Notes: generated by a model not told the origin, from the sequence alone. A DNA stretch of 64,000 bases from Ochotona curzoniae (GCF_017591425.1 NW_024466004.1:36644501-36708500); one strand, 5' to 3'; numbered from the stretch's first letter, positions 13,079-26,847 are shown. Numbers and translations are program-made.

Positions 13079-13279
13079 AGTTTTAAATGTTTTTATTTAG
13101 AGAGTGGAGAGAGAGGAATGAGAATGAGCAAGAACATTCTGCTCTCCTCTGCTATTTCACTCCCCGTTTGCCACAGTAGTCAGGGCTGAGCCAGCCAAAT
13201 TCAGTTATTGGGAATTGAATCCAGTTATCTCATGTTGATGACAGGAACACAATTACTTGAGCCATTATCACTGTCTCCC
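13079..13279 (-). repeat. C-SINE, degraded
   Basis: Inverted tail TGTTTTTATTTAGAGAG, body TTTCACTCCCCGTTTGCCAC and head remnant GAGCCATTATCACTG. Confidence 0.65.
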
Positions 13280-13326
13280 AAGGTCTTCACTAGTGGAAGC
13301 CAGAATTTGGATCCAGAGCAAAATTT

Positions 13327-13359
13327 CTTCTTCTTCTTCTTCTTCTCCTCCTTCTTCTT
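13327..13359. repeat. (TTC)n microsatellite
   Basis: Eleven TTC-type units with minor interruptions, at the tail of the adjacent minus-strand SINE, which suggests growth from its A-rich end. Confidence 0.9.
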
Positions 13360-13626
13360 TTTAAACAAAGATTTATACTAATTTATTTGAAAGCCATAGT
13401 TAGAGAGGTAGAGAGATGCTGGTTCACTCCCCATATGGCCACAGTGGTCAAGACTGGCCCAGGCTGAAGACGAGAGCCAGGCACTTGGGCCATTTTCTGT
13501 TGCGTTTCCCAGGCACATTAGCCGGGAGCTAGAGCAAAAGTAGAGCAGTGAGAACTTCTAATAGCAATCATATGGGATGCTGATGCTTCAGATAGTGGCT
13601 TAACTCACTGTGCCACAGCACTGACT
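13360..13626 (-). repeat. C-SINE
   Basis: Inverted tail AAAGATTTATACTAATTTATT, body GGTTCACTCCCCATATGGCC and inverted head GTGCCACAGCACTGACT. Confidence 0.85.
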
Positions 13627-14673
13627 GTGAGAGCCACGTTTTGAGCCTAGGTACAATAGCATGGGAGCAGGGTGTCCTCACTGCTGGGCTGAACTTCTCC
13701 TCCCATACATCCTTTTTACAGATGGGTGTCCTCCATTGAGTTTATGACGCAAATAGGAAACTTCATGGCATTTTACTACTGTTTTGTAGATCTGGGAAGA
13801 ATTTCAGTGCTCCCCTTTCAGGCCTTTCCCTTTGCTTTCAGAGTTGGTGGACATTTTAGCCCTAACCAGTAGCTGTCATGAAGCTGCAATGGACAGAAGC
13901 AATGGTAGGCTAACTTGCTGCAGAAACATGGATGTCAGACTGTTAGCCTTTTGCTCTCACACAGGAGACTGCCTTCCTGGTGAAATTCTGTCTCTCACTA
14001 CCTGGAGGGCACTTAAGATGGCTTATGATGATAAACGATGTCTGTGAAAGGATAGTTGCTTTTAAAGATTGCCCTGTGTGTTAAATTAAAAATGTTGGCA
14101 ACCCTATTTCCCAGAGTTTGGAGCCTCATGAATGAGGTGAAGATACTCCCTCTTTTGTCACTGGACAGTCACTAATGTATATGTAGTCCATGAGAAGGAC
14201 CTGGAAGCTTTGGAATAATACCCTGTCAAGGAACAAAGTAGGTTAAGGACAGGGACAACAGAAGGAGAAGCTGAGATAAAGGAGCATTTGGGAAACAGCT
14301 GGTATGTTTCCAGGACTACTCAGGGCACAGCGCAGATTCAGACTTCTGTACATGACTCCCCCTAGGGTGGGGAGGGCTGGTTCTCCACAGCCTGGTTGTA
14401 GTATTTCTTGTACTTAGAAGGAATTCCCACAAGAATCCTGCAAGAAGCAATGCTGAATCGTGAGAGGCTGGCCAGACAGGAAGGCATACAAGGAGGGTAG
14501 CCAGCTGTTTCAGCACCATCTTTGATTCCCTTGGGTCCTCTTTGGCTATAGAGTTCTCAGTTACCCTTGCCCCAAGTATGGCAATTAGGAAGTGCTATTG
14601 TTATTTAGTTTCATGTTTTAAATAACTTCTAGAACTCTATTTTAGCAAAATATTAATAATGTAAAATTGACCA

Positions 14674-14722
14674 TTTTTCAAAAAATTTATTTTCATTTGA
14701 AAGGCAGATTTTACAGAGAAGC
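14674..14722 (-). repeat. C-SINE tail fragment
   Basis: Only the inverted tail remains: AAAAATTTATTTTCATTTG then AAAGGCAGATTTTACAGAG. Confidence 0.7.
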
Positions 14723-15477
14723 ATTATTTTTTCATAGTTGATTCTTTGATTTAACTCATAATTTTAAACATGCTTTTATTAAAGGCTTAGAAAAAGAGGA
14801 AAAACCAAATCAACAGTCATTGGAAGTCAGGAAACCTGACTGTAATAGGGGGGTTGACTTGGGATTGCCCTGGTGCTCCAACCTGCCTACCTATTTTTGA
14901 AGGAAAGGTCAAGTAACACAAGGACCAGAAAAAGTCAGGAGTCAAATCTATGACTTTACGATGGGACTGGCCTCACTTTGTGGTGGTAATAGGACATTGT
15001 TGTTGGAATACAAGACCAGCCATGTTAGCACTCTCTGACGTGTGTAGTGGGGTAGAGGAGTAGGGCCCATAAATTACACTATACTGCACCTGTGCCATGA
15101 TTCCATGTTCATTATGTGACCTTCAGACCTTAGCTTGTGTAGAGCATGTGCTCTGATTTGCCTGGTTATTTTCTTCCTTAAAATCCAACAACCAGGCATT
15201 CTGGTTGTAAATGATTCTCGCATGCTTGATCAGTGTGACTCAGTTTATTTGGCCTTTGTAACCAAGGAAGCCTGAAAATCCAGCTGCCTGCATCTGCAGA
15301 GCTGAGGACTGTGGTGCTGCCATGTCCCACCTGGGCAGAGCGTGCCTGTTCCCCCTCCTCCATCTCACACACTCTCCCATCCAGGGCCATGTTTGCTGTG
15401 AATCAGACCTTGTTTGGAGTCTTAGGACTTTCAGACTCTTGTAACCCAAAACTGTATGCTGAGCATTTAGTGTACAG

Positions 15478-15745
15478 CAGAAATGACTGCACATAGTTCT
15501 GGTGGCTGGGAAGTCAGATGAGGACACCAGCAACTTTGATGTCTGACAAGAACTCTCTGCTTCACAGATGGAGCCTTGCTGCTGTGTCCTCACATGGTGA
15601 AAGGGGGCATGGTATCTTTCAGGAGCCTCTCTCCTAAGGGCACCAATCACATTTGAGGACAATGTGATTGAGCCTGAGTCTTCATGGCCACATCACCTTC
15701 CAAGGGCCTCATCTCTAAGGCGTGACATTGCATATTAATTTCTAG
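15478..15745 (-). repeat. MaLR-type LTR fragment (MLT1/MST-like)
   Basis: GTGTCCTCACATGGTGAAAG, AGGGCACCAATCACATTTGA and CACATCACCTTCCAAGGGCC on the + strand are the inverted signature blocks of MLT1/MST LTRs. Both ends are eroded. Confidence 0.6.
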
Positions 15746-17783
15746 TGTATGGATTGGGAGAGTGGGACAACCAGCATTCTTAGCTTAGCATGTGGTTGCT
15801 GAGAATCCAGGAGTGAGCAGAGCAAAGCTGGCTGCTGCCCTGATGGTGCTTCCAGAAAGAGACTAAAGGAAAGAGTAGGCTGTGGAGGACTGGTTTGTTC
15901 AGTCTTATGGTCTTTATCATATTGTCTTAAAAAACTCTGTCTCCAAAAATATCTTCAAAAACTCAAAGACAGTCATTGTATCCCCAGCCCAATGTTCAGG
16001 CAATAAAAATTTCCTGTTCTACACTAGGGAGTACAGACAGCCAGAGAACATTGACTAGATGCCCAGGGCATATACAGAAGAGGCAGGTCTGTGAGTCTAA
16101 ACTGCTTGCTTGTTCCCTTTGAGGCAGCAGCTGGTAAAGGAAGGCTATCCGTTTGTTAAATTAGAAAGTGTTCTTTTAAGTGGGGATGGAGTATCTGTGT
16201 TAAATACTAAGACATGTTTTTGATTTCGGAATTGTTCTATGACATGGATTCTACTTCTGTAATATAGGGAGTCCTTGGGCTTTGGAATACTTGTTCTTCA
16301 TGTATTGCTGCTTGAAACCAGTTATCTGCTCTATACCAGAGATGTGAGAATAGACAGGGACTTCTCTGTCACCTATTAATCACCATATTATTGCAGTCTG
16401 CTGGGTAACTGCGCTGTCTAAAAAACGCCAGGGAATGGCATAAAACTTGAAAATGTAAAGACATTTGGGATGTATACCCATATTCATAATGGAGGGGAAT
16501 AATCTGACGTGTGTGTCTGTGTGAGAGAGAGAGACAGACAGAGAGATTCTGAATTGAGTGGCCAGAGTCCCAGACTTCAGAAGTATGCGTCCTGCTCAAA
16601 TCAAAGAGCAGTAGCCTGGAGAAGGCTCAAAAGTCCTGAGACAGTATGAGAACCTCTGTCATTAAAGGAGAGAAAAACCATGCCCCGTGAAGTAAGTTGT
16701 TGGTTCCAAAGAAAACTGCTTTTTTTTGTTTGTTTGTTTTGAATAAATTTCATCTTGGGATGCCTGTTCACTAGGAATTATGATGGTGCGAACTGACGTT
16801 AGTTCAAAATGAACTGAAAGCCTGAGGAGTGTAGACTGGTACCAAATCCCCGAGAGTCATCAGTCGCAAAGGCTGAGCCTCAATCACAGATGGCTCAACT
16901 GACTCAGCAAGGCAGAAGGCCCACGTGTAACCAGCTGAGCTGTCCCTGCGTCTCCTGCCCTTTTCCATCTGTGAGTACTTACTGTGTTCCGGGCCAGAGT
17001 TCTTAGGACCAGTTCTGGTTCTGAGGATTGCACGATTCTCAAATCATTCTTCATTCAATAAACTCTGAAAGGTAATGTGTCTAAGGTTTTTCCTTTTAAC
17101 AAGAGAATCAACAGACTTGGGAATTAAAGTGGTAAGCACAAATAGAAGCTGGTAGTTTATGTAAAATTTATAAACAAAAATGCTAAGCTGGAGAATAGGA
17201 CTGTCAGACATTGTTAGGCATGGCTCGGTAAGAGGCTGTGGCAGCTCTCATTTGAGAGGGTCACTAATGTTCCCTGGATGGATGTAGGTACCTAGACCAT
17301 GGCAAGATGGGCACACTGGCAGCCTGATTTATAGACCAGATTGTACCTGTGAGCAGTGAGGAATTCAGTTTCCACAGCTGCAAGTCTGATGTTCTGACCT
17401 TGGGCTGTCAGCCACTCAAGTCAAGTTTCAGTGGATGTTGTTTTTGTTTCTTGGGTTTCTACTACAAGAGGGAAAGAGGGTGATAACTGTGCCACGGGTG
17501 AGACAGCTGTTGCTAGGTATAGGAGGGAGAAGATAAGAACAGGTAACTAAGGAGACCTTTGTGTCCAATGTAGAGGAGGTTGGTGGTCTTCAGCAGCAGG
17601 CCTATTTTGACAGTTTGAGGTTGAAAAGAAATTCTGTCAGTTTGTTACAAGTGGGAATGGACCCACTCTGAAGGAACGTTATGTCTCCCTCTGTATTAAC
17701 TGGTCACCATGGGTCTTTGAATCCATGACATTAGCTAGCAGCTATGTGGAGCATTTCTGGCTGTGTGACCAGTTATAAATGTG

Positions 17784-17808
17784 TATATGTGTGTGTGTGT
17801 GTGTGTGC
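17784..17808. repeat. (TG)n microsatellite
   Basis: About ten TG units followed by GCATGCG. Confidence 0.85.
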
Positions 17809-17869
17809 ATGCGTGGTTGCTTTTCAAGGTATCAGGCACCACTTAGATATCTCCACTCAGTGTGATAGT

Positions 17870-20800
17870 TTTTTAAAAAATAATAAAATCATTTTATTTT
17901 TGATAATGTTTACGTAGTTGAGACGGTTGCTTGCCCATGTGGACCACCAATTAGGTTAGGGAAGGTTGAGGAATGGGGGAAAGTGGGAGAGACAACTGCC
18001 TCTAATCTTTCTTGTTGTGGGATCTGGTTAAAGTGAAGAGAGAAGGGGAGAGGGGCACTCCCAGCAAACCAACTGCATCAGTACCCAGGAATGGGGGAAG
18101 ACCACCTAGTGTCATCCCAGGATCTCAGATATGGAGCATGTTCCGAGAATACTGCTTAAGTGGTTTTGATTGTTCTGAGATGCTGTTGATTTTGTTGCTC
18201 CAAGGTTGAGGAAGTCTTTCCAAGTTCCATTGGCTGACATAACCCATTTTACAATCTCAATTTGTCCAGATACTTGTCTGGGAGAGTTGTCCAATTTGTT
18301 TTGCCCTCCATGGTACTATATGTCCTTTTCAGGCCTCAATGAACTGGTTGTCATGTACCCCATGAGCATCTGGGCATTCTGTATACCACACAGGGCTCAA
18401 CAACCATGGAAACGCAGTTCTGGCAAATGCACTCCATGCTCAGACCACAGATCCTGTGATTTTTCACTGTGGTTGGAGTTCTGAATTCAGTGATCCAGTT
18501 GCAAGGGAGCCCCAAAGAAACCTCTCCAGAGGTGATTCCAATCAGGTTCCTGTGTGTGCCAGCCAATGCAGAGTTCAGCTCAGCACATCACCCACATTGG
18601 CCAACCACACACTGGTGATTGCAATTGCTGGGTTAGTTCTGTCTCCAACCCCTTCTCATATACAAACCAGTGGATGCTGTGGCCCAGCCTAACCCTGCCC
18701 AACACTCTGCCCTCACATACACGAACAGGAAGTGCAGCCTGATCAGAGCAACATCCCATTCAGTTCTCAATAGGCATAGACCCTAGCTCAACCCAACCGA
18801 CCCCACCTATCCAGCCCACACTCATGCTGGTGGGTGCAACTACCTGTCTAGCCAGGCATGCTGCTAGACCTGGTTCTTATGCTTACCAGTGGGAGTTGCA
18901 GCTCAGAGAGGTGCCCACAGTTTCACTACTGGGCCCACTCTCAGCCCTATATCTTGTCTTTCTAGGCAGTTCTATGGTCTAGTCTAACAGGATTTGCTCC
19001 CCGTCTCAGTACTTGCAAGCTGATGCTGTGGCAACCAGCCTGTATTTTGATTCGTGCATGCACCAGTAGATATGATCACTTAGCCTAGCCTGGCTCTCCC
19101 CCTAATCCAGTTTACATGCAGGCCAACAGGTGTTGTAGCCCTGCCCAGCTTGATCTGCCCCCAATGCCAGCTCTCATGCTCACAAACAGGGGTAGTAGTC
19201 CAACATTGGAGCCCCTATAGCTCTCCTACGGGGCTTGCCCCATATCCTGGGTCTTACGTGTGCTCATGGGAGGTGTGACTCAGACTGGCATGGCTCATCT
19301 CTTTTCAGCATCCACCAACTGGGTGCTATAAGCCTGGCTCAGCCCAGCCTGCCCCTAGTTCCAGCTCATGCTGGCAGGTGCTACAGCCTAGCCCAACCTA
19401 GCCAGTACCCAATCTTGGCCCTGATGTGAACTGGCTGGCGTTATGGCCTAACACAGCCCATCCTGCACCCTGTCCTGGTTCTCACATCTGCCAGTGGGTA
19501 CTATGAACTAGTCCAGCCTGGCATACCCCCAGACCTGACCTACATGTATGCAGATGGGTACTGTAACCTGGCTTGCAATGGGCTGCTCCAATACTTGGTT
19601 CTTGCACTTACCTGCAGGGACTGTGTCCTGACAGTGGAGTTCTACAAGTTCCTCCATCAGGTTACCTCCCAATGGCAGATCTCATCGTCCCTGGCCCAGC
19701 CTGACTTGTCCCACTTCCTGTCCTGGCGGATGTCGTGGCCTTGGCAACTAGTACCAACCCATCTTGGCTCTTACTGTTGGCTACATCCCAGCCATGCCTG
19801 GTTCACGCCCAGACCTAGCTCTTGCATGGTTTAGCAGGTGCAGAAACCTAGACCAGCCTGTCCTTCAACTGTACTGGCTCTTGTGAGCACCAGTGGGTGC
19901 TGGAGCCTAGCCCTGTCTGGCACACTCCAGACCCAGTCCACACCTATGCCAAGGGATGCTGCAGCCATGTCCAGCCCAGTTTCCTGCCCTCATTCCATCT
20001 CTCACACTCACTAGTGGGAACCACAGCCCAGCTGGGGTGTCTCATTAGCTCCCCAACCAAACTTGCTCCCAGCCAGATTTTGCACTTGCTAGTGGTTACT
20101 CTGACCCAGCCTGTCATAACCCATCACCCAGCTTGGCCTTTGTCATCAGATGCTACAGCATGGCCTGGCCCGGTTCACCCTGAGTCCCATGCTGGTAGGT
20201 GCTACAGCCTAGCCCTGCTCAGCCTGCTCCCATCCCTGACTCAAATGTGTGTGATAGCCTAGGCTACATCAGAATTGCCTGCATCCCATCCTGGCTCCTG
20301 CACATGTCAGGGTGCTATGGTTTGGCCTGGCCCTTCCTGATCTGCCCAGCCCCTGCCCGAGCAAACCTACACACCTGCCAAAAAGTGAAGGAGCCCTGCC
20401 CAGCCTGACCAACACCCATCCCTGACTTATATGCTCACCAGCAGAAGCAACGGCCCACCAGAGGAGTACCCCAAATTCCCCCACCAGGTCTACTCCCAGA
20501 CTCAGATCTCACATGTGCCAATGGGTGCTAGGCCCTTACCCAACAGTCTGTCACCAGTGTTGGGTTTTGTGCTGGTGAATGTTACAGCCTTGCTCACCCT
20601 ACATCCAATTCTTGGACGTGCCTTTGGGCGCTACAACCTGAACTAGCCCGGCCTGTTCCCAACACCAGTACCCATGAGTATTGGAAGGTTCCATGGTCAT
20701 GCCTAGTTCAGTCCATCACGGTCCCCAGCCCTTGAGCAGACCAACTGTTATGGCAGTCTCACGGGGGGGAGCCTATGATGGCACACAGAATTTGCTCCTA

Positions 20801-21300
20801 AACCCAGTTCTCTTGTGAGTTGGTTATTGTCATGGTCCAGCCTAACATGGTCCACCCCCAGCCCCAACACTCACTGGCGGTTACTGTATTTGAGTCCTGT
20901 AGACAAGCCCCACCCAGCCATGGCTTTTGTGTGTGCCAATAGGCATGGTTCATACCAACCAGCTCAGCTCAGGTCTCCCATGTGGGCTGGTATATTGGTT
21001 TAGCCCCCAAAGGTCTTTTGGTTTCCCTCCACCAAACCACCAAGTCTCAGCCCTCTTCGTTTACCTGCAATTCAGTAGCCAGATTTGGTGAAAGTTCCCC
21101 AGAAATCTCTCCTCATCTGTCACACTCTCCCTCAGCAGTCCTCCTTCCCATGCATCTCAATACCCCCTTACCTGAGCAGTCCATAGCCCTCCATGCCCAG
21201 TCCTCTGGCAGTGTGCCATCCTAGTATGTACAGACACAGTCTGGTCCCCAGACCCTATCTATTGGAGTGTTGGCATCTCTCTCCCACATATCTTTACAAA
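17870..21300 (-). repeat. Long C/T-rich retroelement with 60-bp internal period, copy A
   Basis: From about 18700 to 21000 the + strand repeats a degenerate unit of about 60 bases built on GCCTAGCCCAGCCTG, CCCCAG, CTGGCTCTCA and GCCAGTGGGT. Unit starts at 19437, 19496 and 19556 show the period. It aligns along most of its length with copy B at 50074-52960. At the low end, minus-strand AAATAAAATG at about 17880-17900 then an A-rich run looks like a poly-A signal and tail, so the sense strand is probably minus. The open frames in it run through degenerate repeats and do not agree between copies, so they are not genes. The family is not recognised; a retroelement's variable non-coding region is the best guess. 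Confidence 0.65.
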
Positions 21301-22287
21301 AAAAATAAACTAGAATAGGTGATTATGCTGGCACACTGGTATAGTTAACACAGATTTGGCATTAGCCAGGCCCATAATGCCCACCAGCTGTTAACTGCTT
21401 TTCTCACAGCGGTGTAACACTTGCACCCAGGTATAATGCAACCTGGGCTGTTGCCTACAGCTGGGGTAGTGTGATAGTTTTACTCAGGGATTGGCCTCTA
21501 CTTGAAAATCTCATCCACCATTTCACGTGGAAGTAAAGGTTGTCCAGCAGCAATGACACAGCCTCTTCGGTGCGCATATCATCAATCACCAAAGATATTG
21601 GTGAAAGACTCTTCAATCCATGGGCAGTTCTCTCTCTGAGTTCCCCATCTCAAACATGGGGGAATGCAGAAAGTCGCCTAAATTGTCTTGAAGAAGAAAG
21701 AGGGCACAGGAACGTTGGGTAACCAAGGCTGAAGTAAAAAGGATTGCAAAGATAAAAAGTAAATGTGAGAAAGTGTTTTGACAGCATGGGTGGGCAGAGG
21801 GGGTGATGAAACTTATCTGGAGCTTGCTAACCACTGCTTCTCAGCTTGGATTTAATTTTTCCTGCTACCCTCCTCCTTCTCTTCCCCCATGAGTTACCCT
21901 TACTCTCAGTATTCCATGCCTTCCTATAAAGGGCAAACTTCCTTTTCAGTGTGATTTAAGGTATAATAGAAATTTTTATAATTGGTTGCAAAAGAGCTTT
22001 CCATGGCTTGAAGGAGCAATTTCTCTCTACTGCTCTTAGAAGGAAGCTTGTTGAGGTTAAGCTTCTGTTAAAAAAAATGTGACCCTTAGCAACACAGATA
22101 TTAGGAAGAAATCTGCCATTAGGAAAATGTTGGCGAGGGCAAAGATGGCCCTCAGAAGGAGCAGGGGCCCAGAAGGGCAACTGCCTCCTCAAGCCTGCTG
22201 CTTCCCCTCTGTTGTGTTCAAGAGATCACAGCAGCTGTCAGCTCTCTGGTGCTCGATGAGTATACCTTGGCATCAGGCTGCCAGTAC

Positions 22288-22288
<1 letters not shown>

Positions 22289-22320
<32 letters not shown>
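22289..22320. repeat. Compound (GT)n(GA)n microsatellite
   Basis: About seven GT units run straight into about eight GA units. Confidence 0.9.
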
Positions 22321-22321
<1 letters not shown>

Positions 22322-23299
22322 AGCAAGTGTGAGCACAAGCTGGAGGACACTCATTGTGCTGAGAGAAGCTGTGACCCAGACATGCTGGCAGTTCCCGAAT
22401 GATGAATTGGTCTTTCTTAAATTTCAGCAAAGCTCAGAGGGGGTAATGCCAGGCTTCGGTATTGGATTTGAGACAAAACCCTGCCTTAGCACAACCTACT
22501 GTTTATGCCTTGTGCCTCAATCTGAGGCTTGGATGAAGGAAATGATCTCCTTGTGGATTGTTTCAAGGGTCTTAGATGACTGCTTTAAAGAATAGGCTAG
22601 AGTTTTGGTACTCCAAACCTACCCTTGGAAGGCAAGGACTGCAGGAAGTAGCTAAGGAAAACAGAAGCCCCTCCTTCTACCTGAAGGCTGTTGATGCATC
22701 TCATTATGCATCCCTGAAGGTTCCCTCCCCTACTCCCCAAGGTTGGCTTTAGTTGGTTCTTGCTATCAAGTAGCTGCCAGGACTTTGCATTACATTTGGG
22801 CAAATGATGCCTCTGCTTGTGGCTTATACTCTCCATATGGAGGAACTGCAACTGAATTTGATGAGTAAACAGTCTGTAGACCTACTCCTGTAACAGGTAG
22901 CTAAGACCCAGCCAATCACAAGCAGCTAGTTGCCCAAACCACTTTCAGATAGGAAAGATGAGAACAGTAACCAGTTCACCTGTGCCAAAACTCATTTCTA
23001 ATTTGTAAATAACCCTTCTTTTTCTCTGCCTGTAACAATGCAGGTGACTGAGTCAGCCATTCTGAGCCACTTTTGATCTGCATCAATTTCCAATTCTAGA
23101 ATAGCAAATAAAGCCAATTAAAGATGTGCAGAATAGATGTATTATAATTTTGTGTTTTAACACTTACCATGATATTTGCACTTACAGGACCCTTGCATGT
23201 GTAACTTTGATGACATTTTGGTAGCAGATCTGTCAATGATTAATTTAGAGGGAAGGAAAATAGTGTAAGGGAGAGAAATGAAATAAGAAATAATATAGT

Positions 23300-23569
23300 G
23301 GCTGGCAAATGGCATAGAGGTTTGAGTTATTAATCATGGTTTTGGATCCATGCTAATGCACCTTGGAAAGCAGCAGCAGAAAACCAACATCTTGGGTCTC
23401 TGCCACCCACCTGGGAGACCCAAGTGCAGTTCCTGGCTCTTCGGTTCTGCCTAGTCCAATCCCTGGCTACTTAAGACTAAACTAATGGATGGAAGATCCA
23501 TTTCTCTTTCTTTCTACCTCTCCCTGTCCTCCATTTCTCTATCTCACCGTATTTTTAAAAATAAAACAG
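23300..23569 (+). repeat. C-SINE, old
   Basis: Head GGCTGGCAAATGGCATAGAG, body TCTCTGCCACCCACCTGGGA and tail TTTTTAAAAATAAAACAG. Confidence 0.75.
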
Positions 23570-23643
23570 TGTGTTTCAAAAAAAGAAAACCATAGCTTTT
23601 GTGGTAGGTAGTTGATTTATATGTCCTGACATCTTAATCTCAC

Positions 23644-23853
23644 ATAGAGAGGTCTTTCATTTGCTGGCTTGCTCCCATAATCAGCTGGGCCGGGCTGAAG
23701 CGAGAAGCTTCTTCCAGGTCTTTCGCACGGATGCAGGAATTGGGTCCATCTTTCACTGTCTTCACAGGTGCCTTAATGGGGAGCTGAATCAGAAGTGGAA
23801 CACCTGGCACTGGAGGCAGTGGCTTCACCCATGAGGCCACAGCAGCCAACCCA
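23644..23853 (-). repeat. C-SINE, partial
   Basis: Inverted body AGGTCTTTCATTTGCTGGCT, and GCTGGGCCGGGCTGAAGC, ending in an inverted head remnant CCACAGCAGCCAACCCA. Confidence 0.75.
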
Positions 23854-24224
23854 AGTCTGATTTATTCTCTAGTTCCTGACCATGCCTAGGAGGGTTTTTT
23901 TTTTTTTTAATTGTAAAAGAGAACAGATTACATGTATTTCATGTATTTTATTTGAAGTCCATATAATACTTTCTACCTGCCCTCCTCCTTTCTTCCTCTT
24001 GTTTTTTTAAAAATTTTTGATATATTTTTAATTTAAAATCACAAGGTTAATCCTCTACTAAATAAAGAATCCAGTAAGTAGAAAGAGAAAGACCTCTGTT
24101 CAACAGGAGTATAGATAAGAACCATACAAAATAATAACATCTCAAGAAGTCAGTTTTACTTATATACATTACATTTTCTTGTGCTGTATATATTAGCAAC
24201 CCACAAACCAAAGCAAGCAGATTT

Positions 24225-24241
24225 TTTGGGGGGGGGGGGGT
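24225..24241. repeat. Poly-G run
   Basis: Twelve or more consecutive G inside the old L1; prone to length variation or assembly error. Confidence 0.8.
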
Positions 24242-24715
24242 GTCTGGTTTATTTCAGTTAGCACAATGGTCTCTTGTTGAATCAATTTTGTTGCAAAAGA
24301 TAGAATCTCACTCATTTTTATGGCTAACCAATATTCCATCATATGTATACCATATTTTCTTATCTAATTTTCAATTGGTAAACATTTGGTTTAGTCCAAA
24401 TCTTAGCTATCATTAGTTGAGCTGCTGTAAACACTGGAGTACTGATAATTACGATGCTGATTCATTTCCAGTATGATCCATTTGCTGAAGAGACTGTCCT
24501 TCCTCCAGGAAATGGTTTATCAATGATTTCCACCCCAAATGGCTTAGCACATTTGGATATAGATGTATGGACTAATTTCTGGGATGTCTATTCTGTTTCG
24601 CTTATTTAAATATGCATTTTGGGCCGGTACCCGACTGTTTTGATTATAATAGTCCTGTAGTATGTTGTAATGTATTGTGATGCCCCCAGTTTTGTTTTTC
24701 TTATTAAAAATTTCT

Positions 24716-25046
24716 GGACCTGGCATGGTAGTCTAGCGGCTAAAGTCCTTGCCTTGAACACATCAGGATCCCATATCGCCGCTGGTTCTAATACCAGTGG
24801 CCCTGCCTCTCATCCAGCTCCCTACTCAAGGCCTAGAAAAAAGAATTTAAGGATGGCCCAAAGCCTTGGGACCATGTACCCATGCAGGAGACCCAGAAGA
24901 GGCTCCGGGATCCTGGCTTCAGATCAACTCATCTCCAGCTGTTGTGACCACTTGGGGAGTGAATCAGCATATGGAAGATCTTTCTCTCTGTCCTCCTCTC
25001 TGTATATCTGACTTTCCAATAAAAATAATAAAATAAATCTTTAAAA
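24716..25046 (+). repeat. C-SINE nested in L1
   Basis: Head CCTGGCATGGTAGTCTAGCG and tail CCAATAAAAATAATAAAATA. The flanks AAAAATTTCT and AAAATGTTTCT are a probable target duplication, and L1 sequence resumes after it. Confidence 0.9.
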
Positions 25047-25585
25047 TGTTTCTTTAGGTTTTCAGTTTCTGTTGTTCTATATGAATTTTAGTATCCATTT
25101 TTTCTGGGACTGAGAAGAATATCCTTGGTGTCTTTACTGGATCCTATTTAATCTGTAAACTAATTTGGGTAATGTGAATATTGTGATGATTTTCTTCCAG
25201 TAAATGAACATGGACAATTTTTCTACTTTCCAAAAAAAAGCTTAATTTTGTGCGTGAAATCTATTTCTTTTATGTTTGTAATTTTTGTTTTGAGAGAACT
25301 TTCACGTTCTTGTCTGAACTTATTCCAAGGTGTTTTAATTTTTTTGTAGCTATTGTGAATTGTATTGATCTTATAAGTTCATTCTCAGTCATGTCATTAT
25401 TAATGTCTACCAAGGCTACTGATTTTTTGTGTTCCTTTCGTATTCTGTAGTGGTCTCTTTGTGGAATCTTTTTGTTATCCTATATATAGTGTCATTTCAT
25501 CTGCAAACAGGAAGCCATATGACTTCCTCAATTCCAAGTATCCCTCTGATTTATTTTTCTTGAATTAGTGGCTCTGGCTATACTT

Positions 25586-25903
25586 TTTAAAAAAGATTTA
25601 TTTATTTTTATTGGAAAGGCAAATCAGATTTACAGAGAGGAGACACAGAGAGAACACTAGTTTACTCCCTCAAATTGCTGCAATGTCTGGAGCTGAACTC
25701 AGGGGAAGCCAGGAGCCCAGAGCTTCATCCAGGTTTCCCACATGGTTGCAGGACCTCAAGGCTTTGAGCCATCCTCTACTACTTTCCCAGGCCATAAGCA
25801 AGGATTTGGATGGGAAGCAGAGCATCTGGGGCATGAAATGGCACTTATATGTACAGGTGCTTGCAAAGTGAGGATTTAGTCTTTGAACCATTGTATCGGG
25901 CCC
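25586..25903 (-). repeat. C-SINE nested in L1
   Basis: Inverted tail AAAAAGATTTATTTATTTTT and inverted head CATTGTATCGGGCCC; L1 sequence is continuous on either side. Confidence 0.9.
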
Positions 25904-26847
25904 TTTGGCTAAAACTCTATAATTATATTGCACACCAGTGATGGAAGTGGGCATCCTTGCCTGGTTTTACATCTTAGTGGAAATGCTTCCATTTTACCCA
26001 TTCAGTACAATTCTGGTTATGGGTTTATCATATATTGTCTTGATTGTGTTAAGGCATGTTCCTTTCATATCCAATTTGCTTAAGGTTTTTTATTTAATCA
26101 TGAAAGGATATTTATTTTTCAAATGCTTTCTTTGCATCTATTGATATATCTGTTGATAGAAACATGATTTTTATGAGTCCATTTGTTAGTGTGATGTGTA
26201 ACATTTTTTGTTATTTGCATATTTGAAACATCTCTGTATACCATGGATAAATTGCACTTGGTCCTGATAAATGACTTTTCTGGTGTGCTGTTGGGTTCTA
26301 TGAAGTAGTATGTTGTTGAGGATTTTTTGCATCCACTTTCAGTAGGGATATTGGTCTGTAGTTCTCTTTCTTTGTTGTATCTTTTTCTGGTTTGGAGATT
26401 GAGGTGATGCTGACCTCATGGAAGAAGTTTGGGAGGATTCCCTTCCTTTCAATTGCTTTGATTAGTTTGAGAAGAACCAAAATTATTACTTAAAAATTTG
26501 GTAGAATTCAACAGTGAAACCATCTGGTCCTGGGCTTTTGTTTGTTTGAGAGCCTTTATTACTGATTAAATCTCCATCATGGTTATTGATCTATTTGAGT
26601 TTTCTGTGTACTCTATCATATGTTGTAATATCTCCTTCTTCATCTCTGATTATATTCAGGTGGGTCTTCTCTCCCCCTCCCGCCCCCCATTTTTGGGGGT
26701 TGGTTAGTCCAATGATGTATTAATTTTATTTAGTTTTTCAAAAAGCCAGGTCTTCGTGTCACTGATCTTTTGTACAGTTGGGGAAGAGGGGGCAGGGGCT
26801 CAATTTTGTTTATTTCTTCTGTAATTGTAATCCTTTCCTCATGCTAT

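Larger units (their letters stand above)
23990..26847 (-). mobile_element. Old L1 (LINE-1) fragment, ORF2 and 3' end
   Basis: The minus strand reads as eroded L1 ORF2. A frame at 26480-26298 encodes a reverse-transcriptase stretch with [10 protein letters not shown], the conserved L1 ORF2 motif. Lower coordinates continue in order through ORF2 to the C-terminal and 3' region (+ strand AGCTGCTGTAAACACTGG near 24420). Stops and shifts throughout make it inactive. Two C-SINEs split it (24716-25046 and 25586-25903), which shows the L1 is older than they are. The 5' part is missing beyond 26847, where a different minus-strand retrosequence with its own poly-A begins. Confidence 0.88.

Noticed and set aside
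18700..21000. CRISPR-like array
   Set aside because: The 60-base units are degenerate with no constant repeat and unique spacer pattern, in a mammalian genome.
18206..21224. Chain of + strand frames through the 60-bp-period repeat
   Set aside because: Frames differ between the two repeat copies and are broken often; they reflect low stop density in C/T-rich sequence, not a repeat protein.
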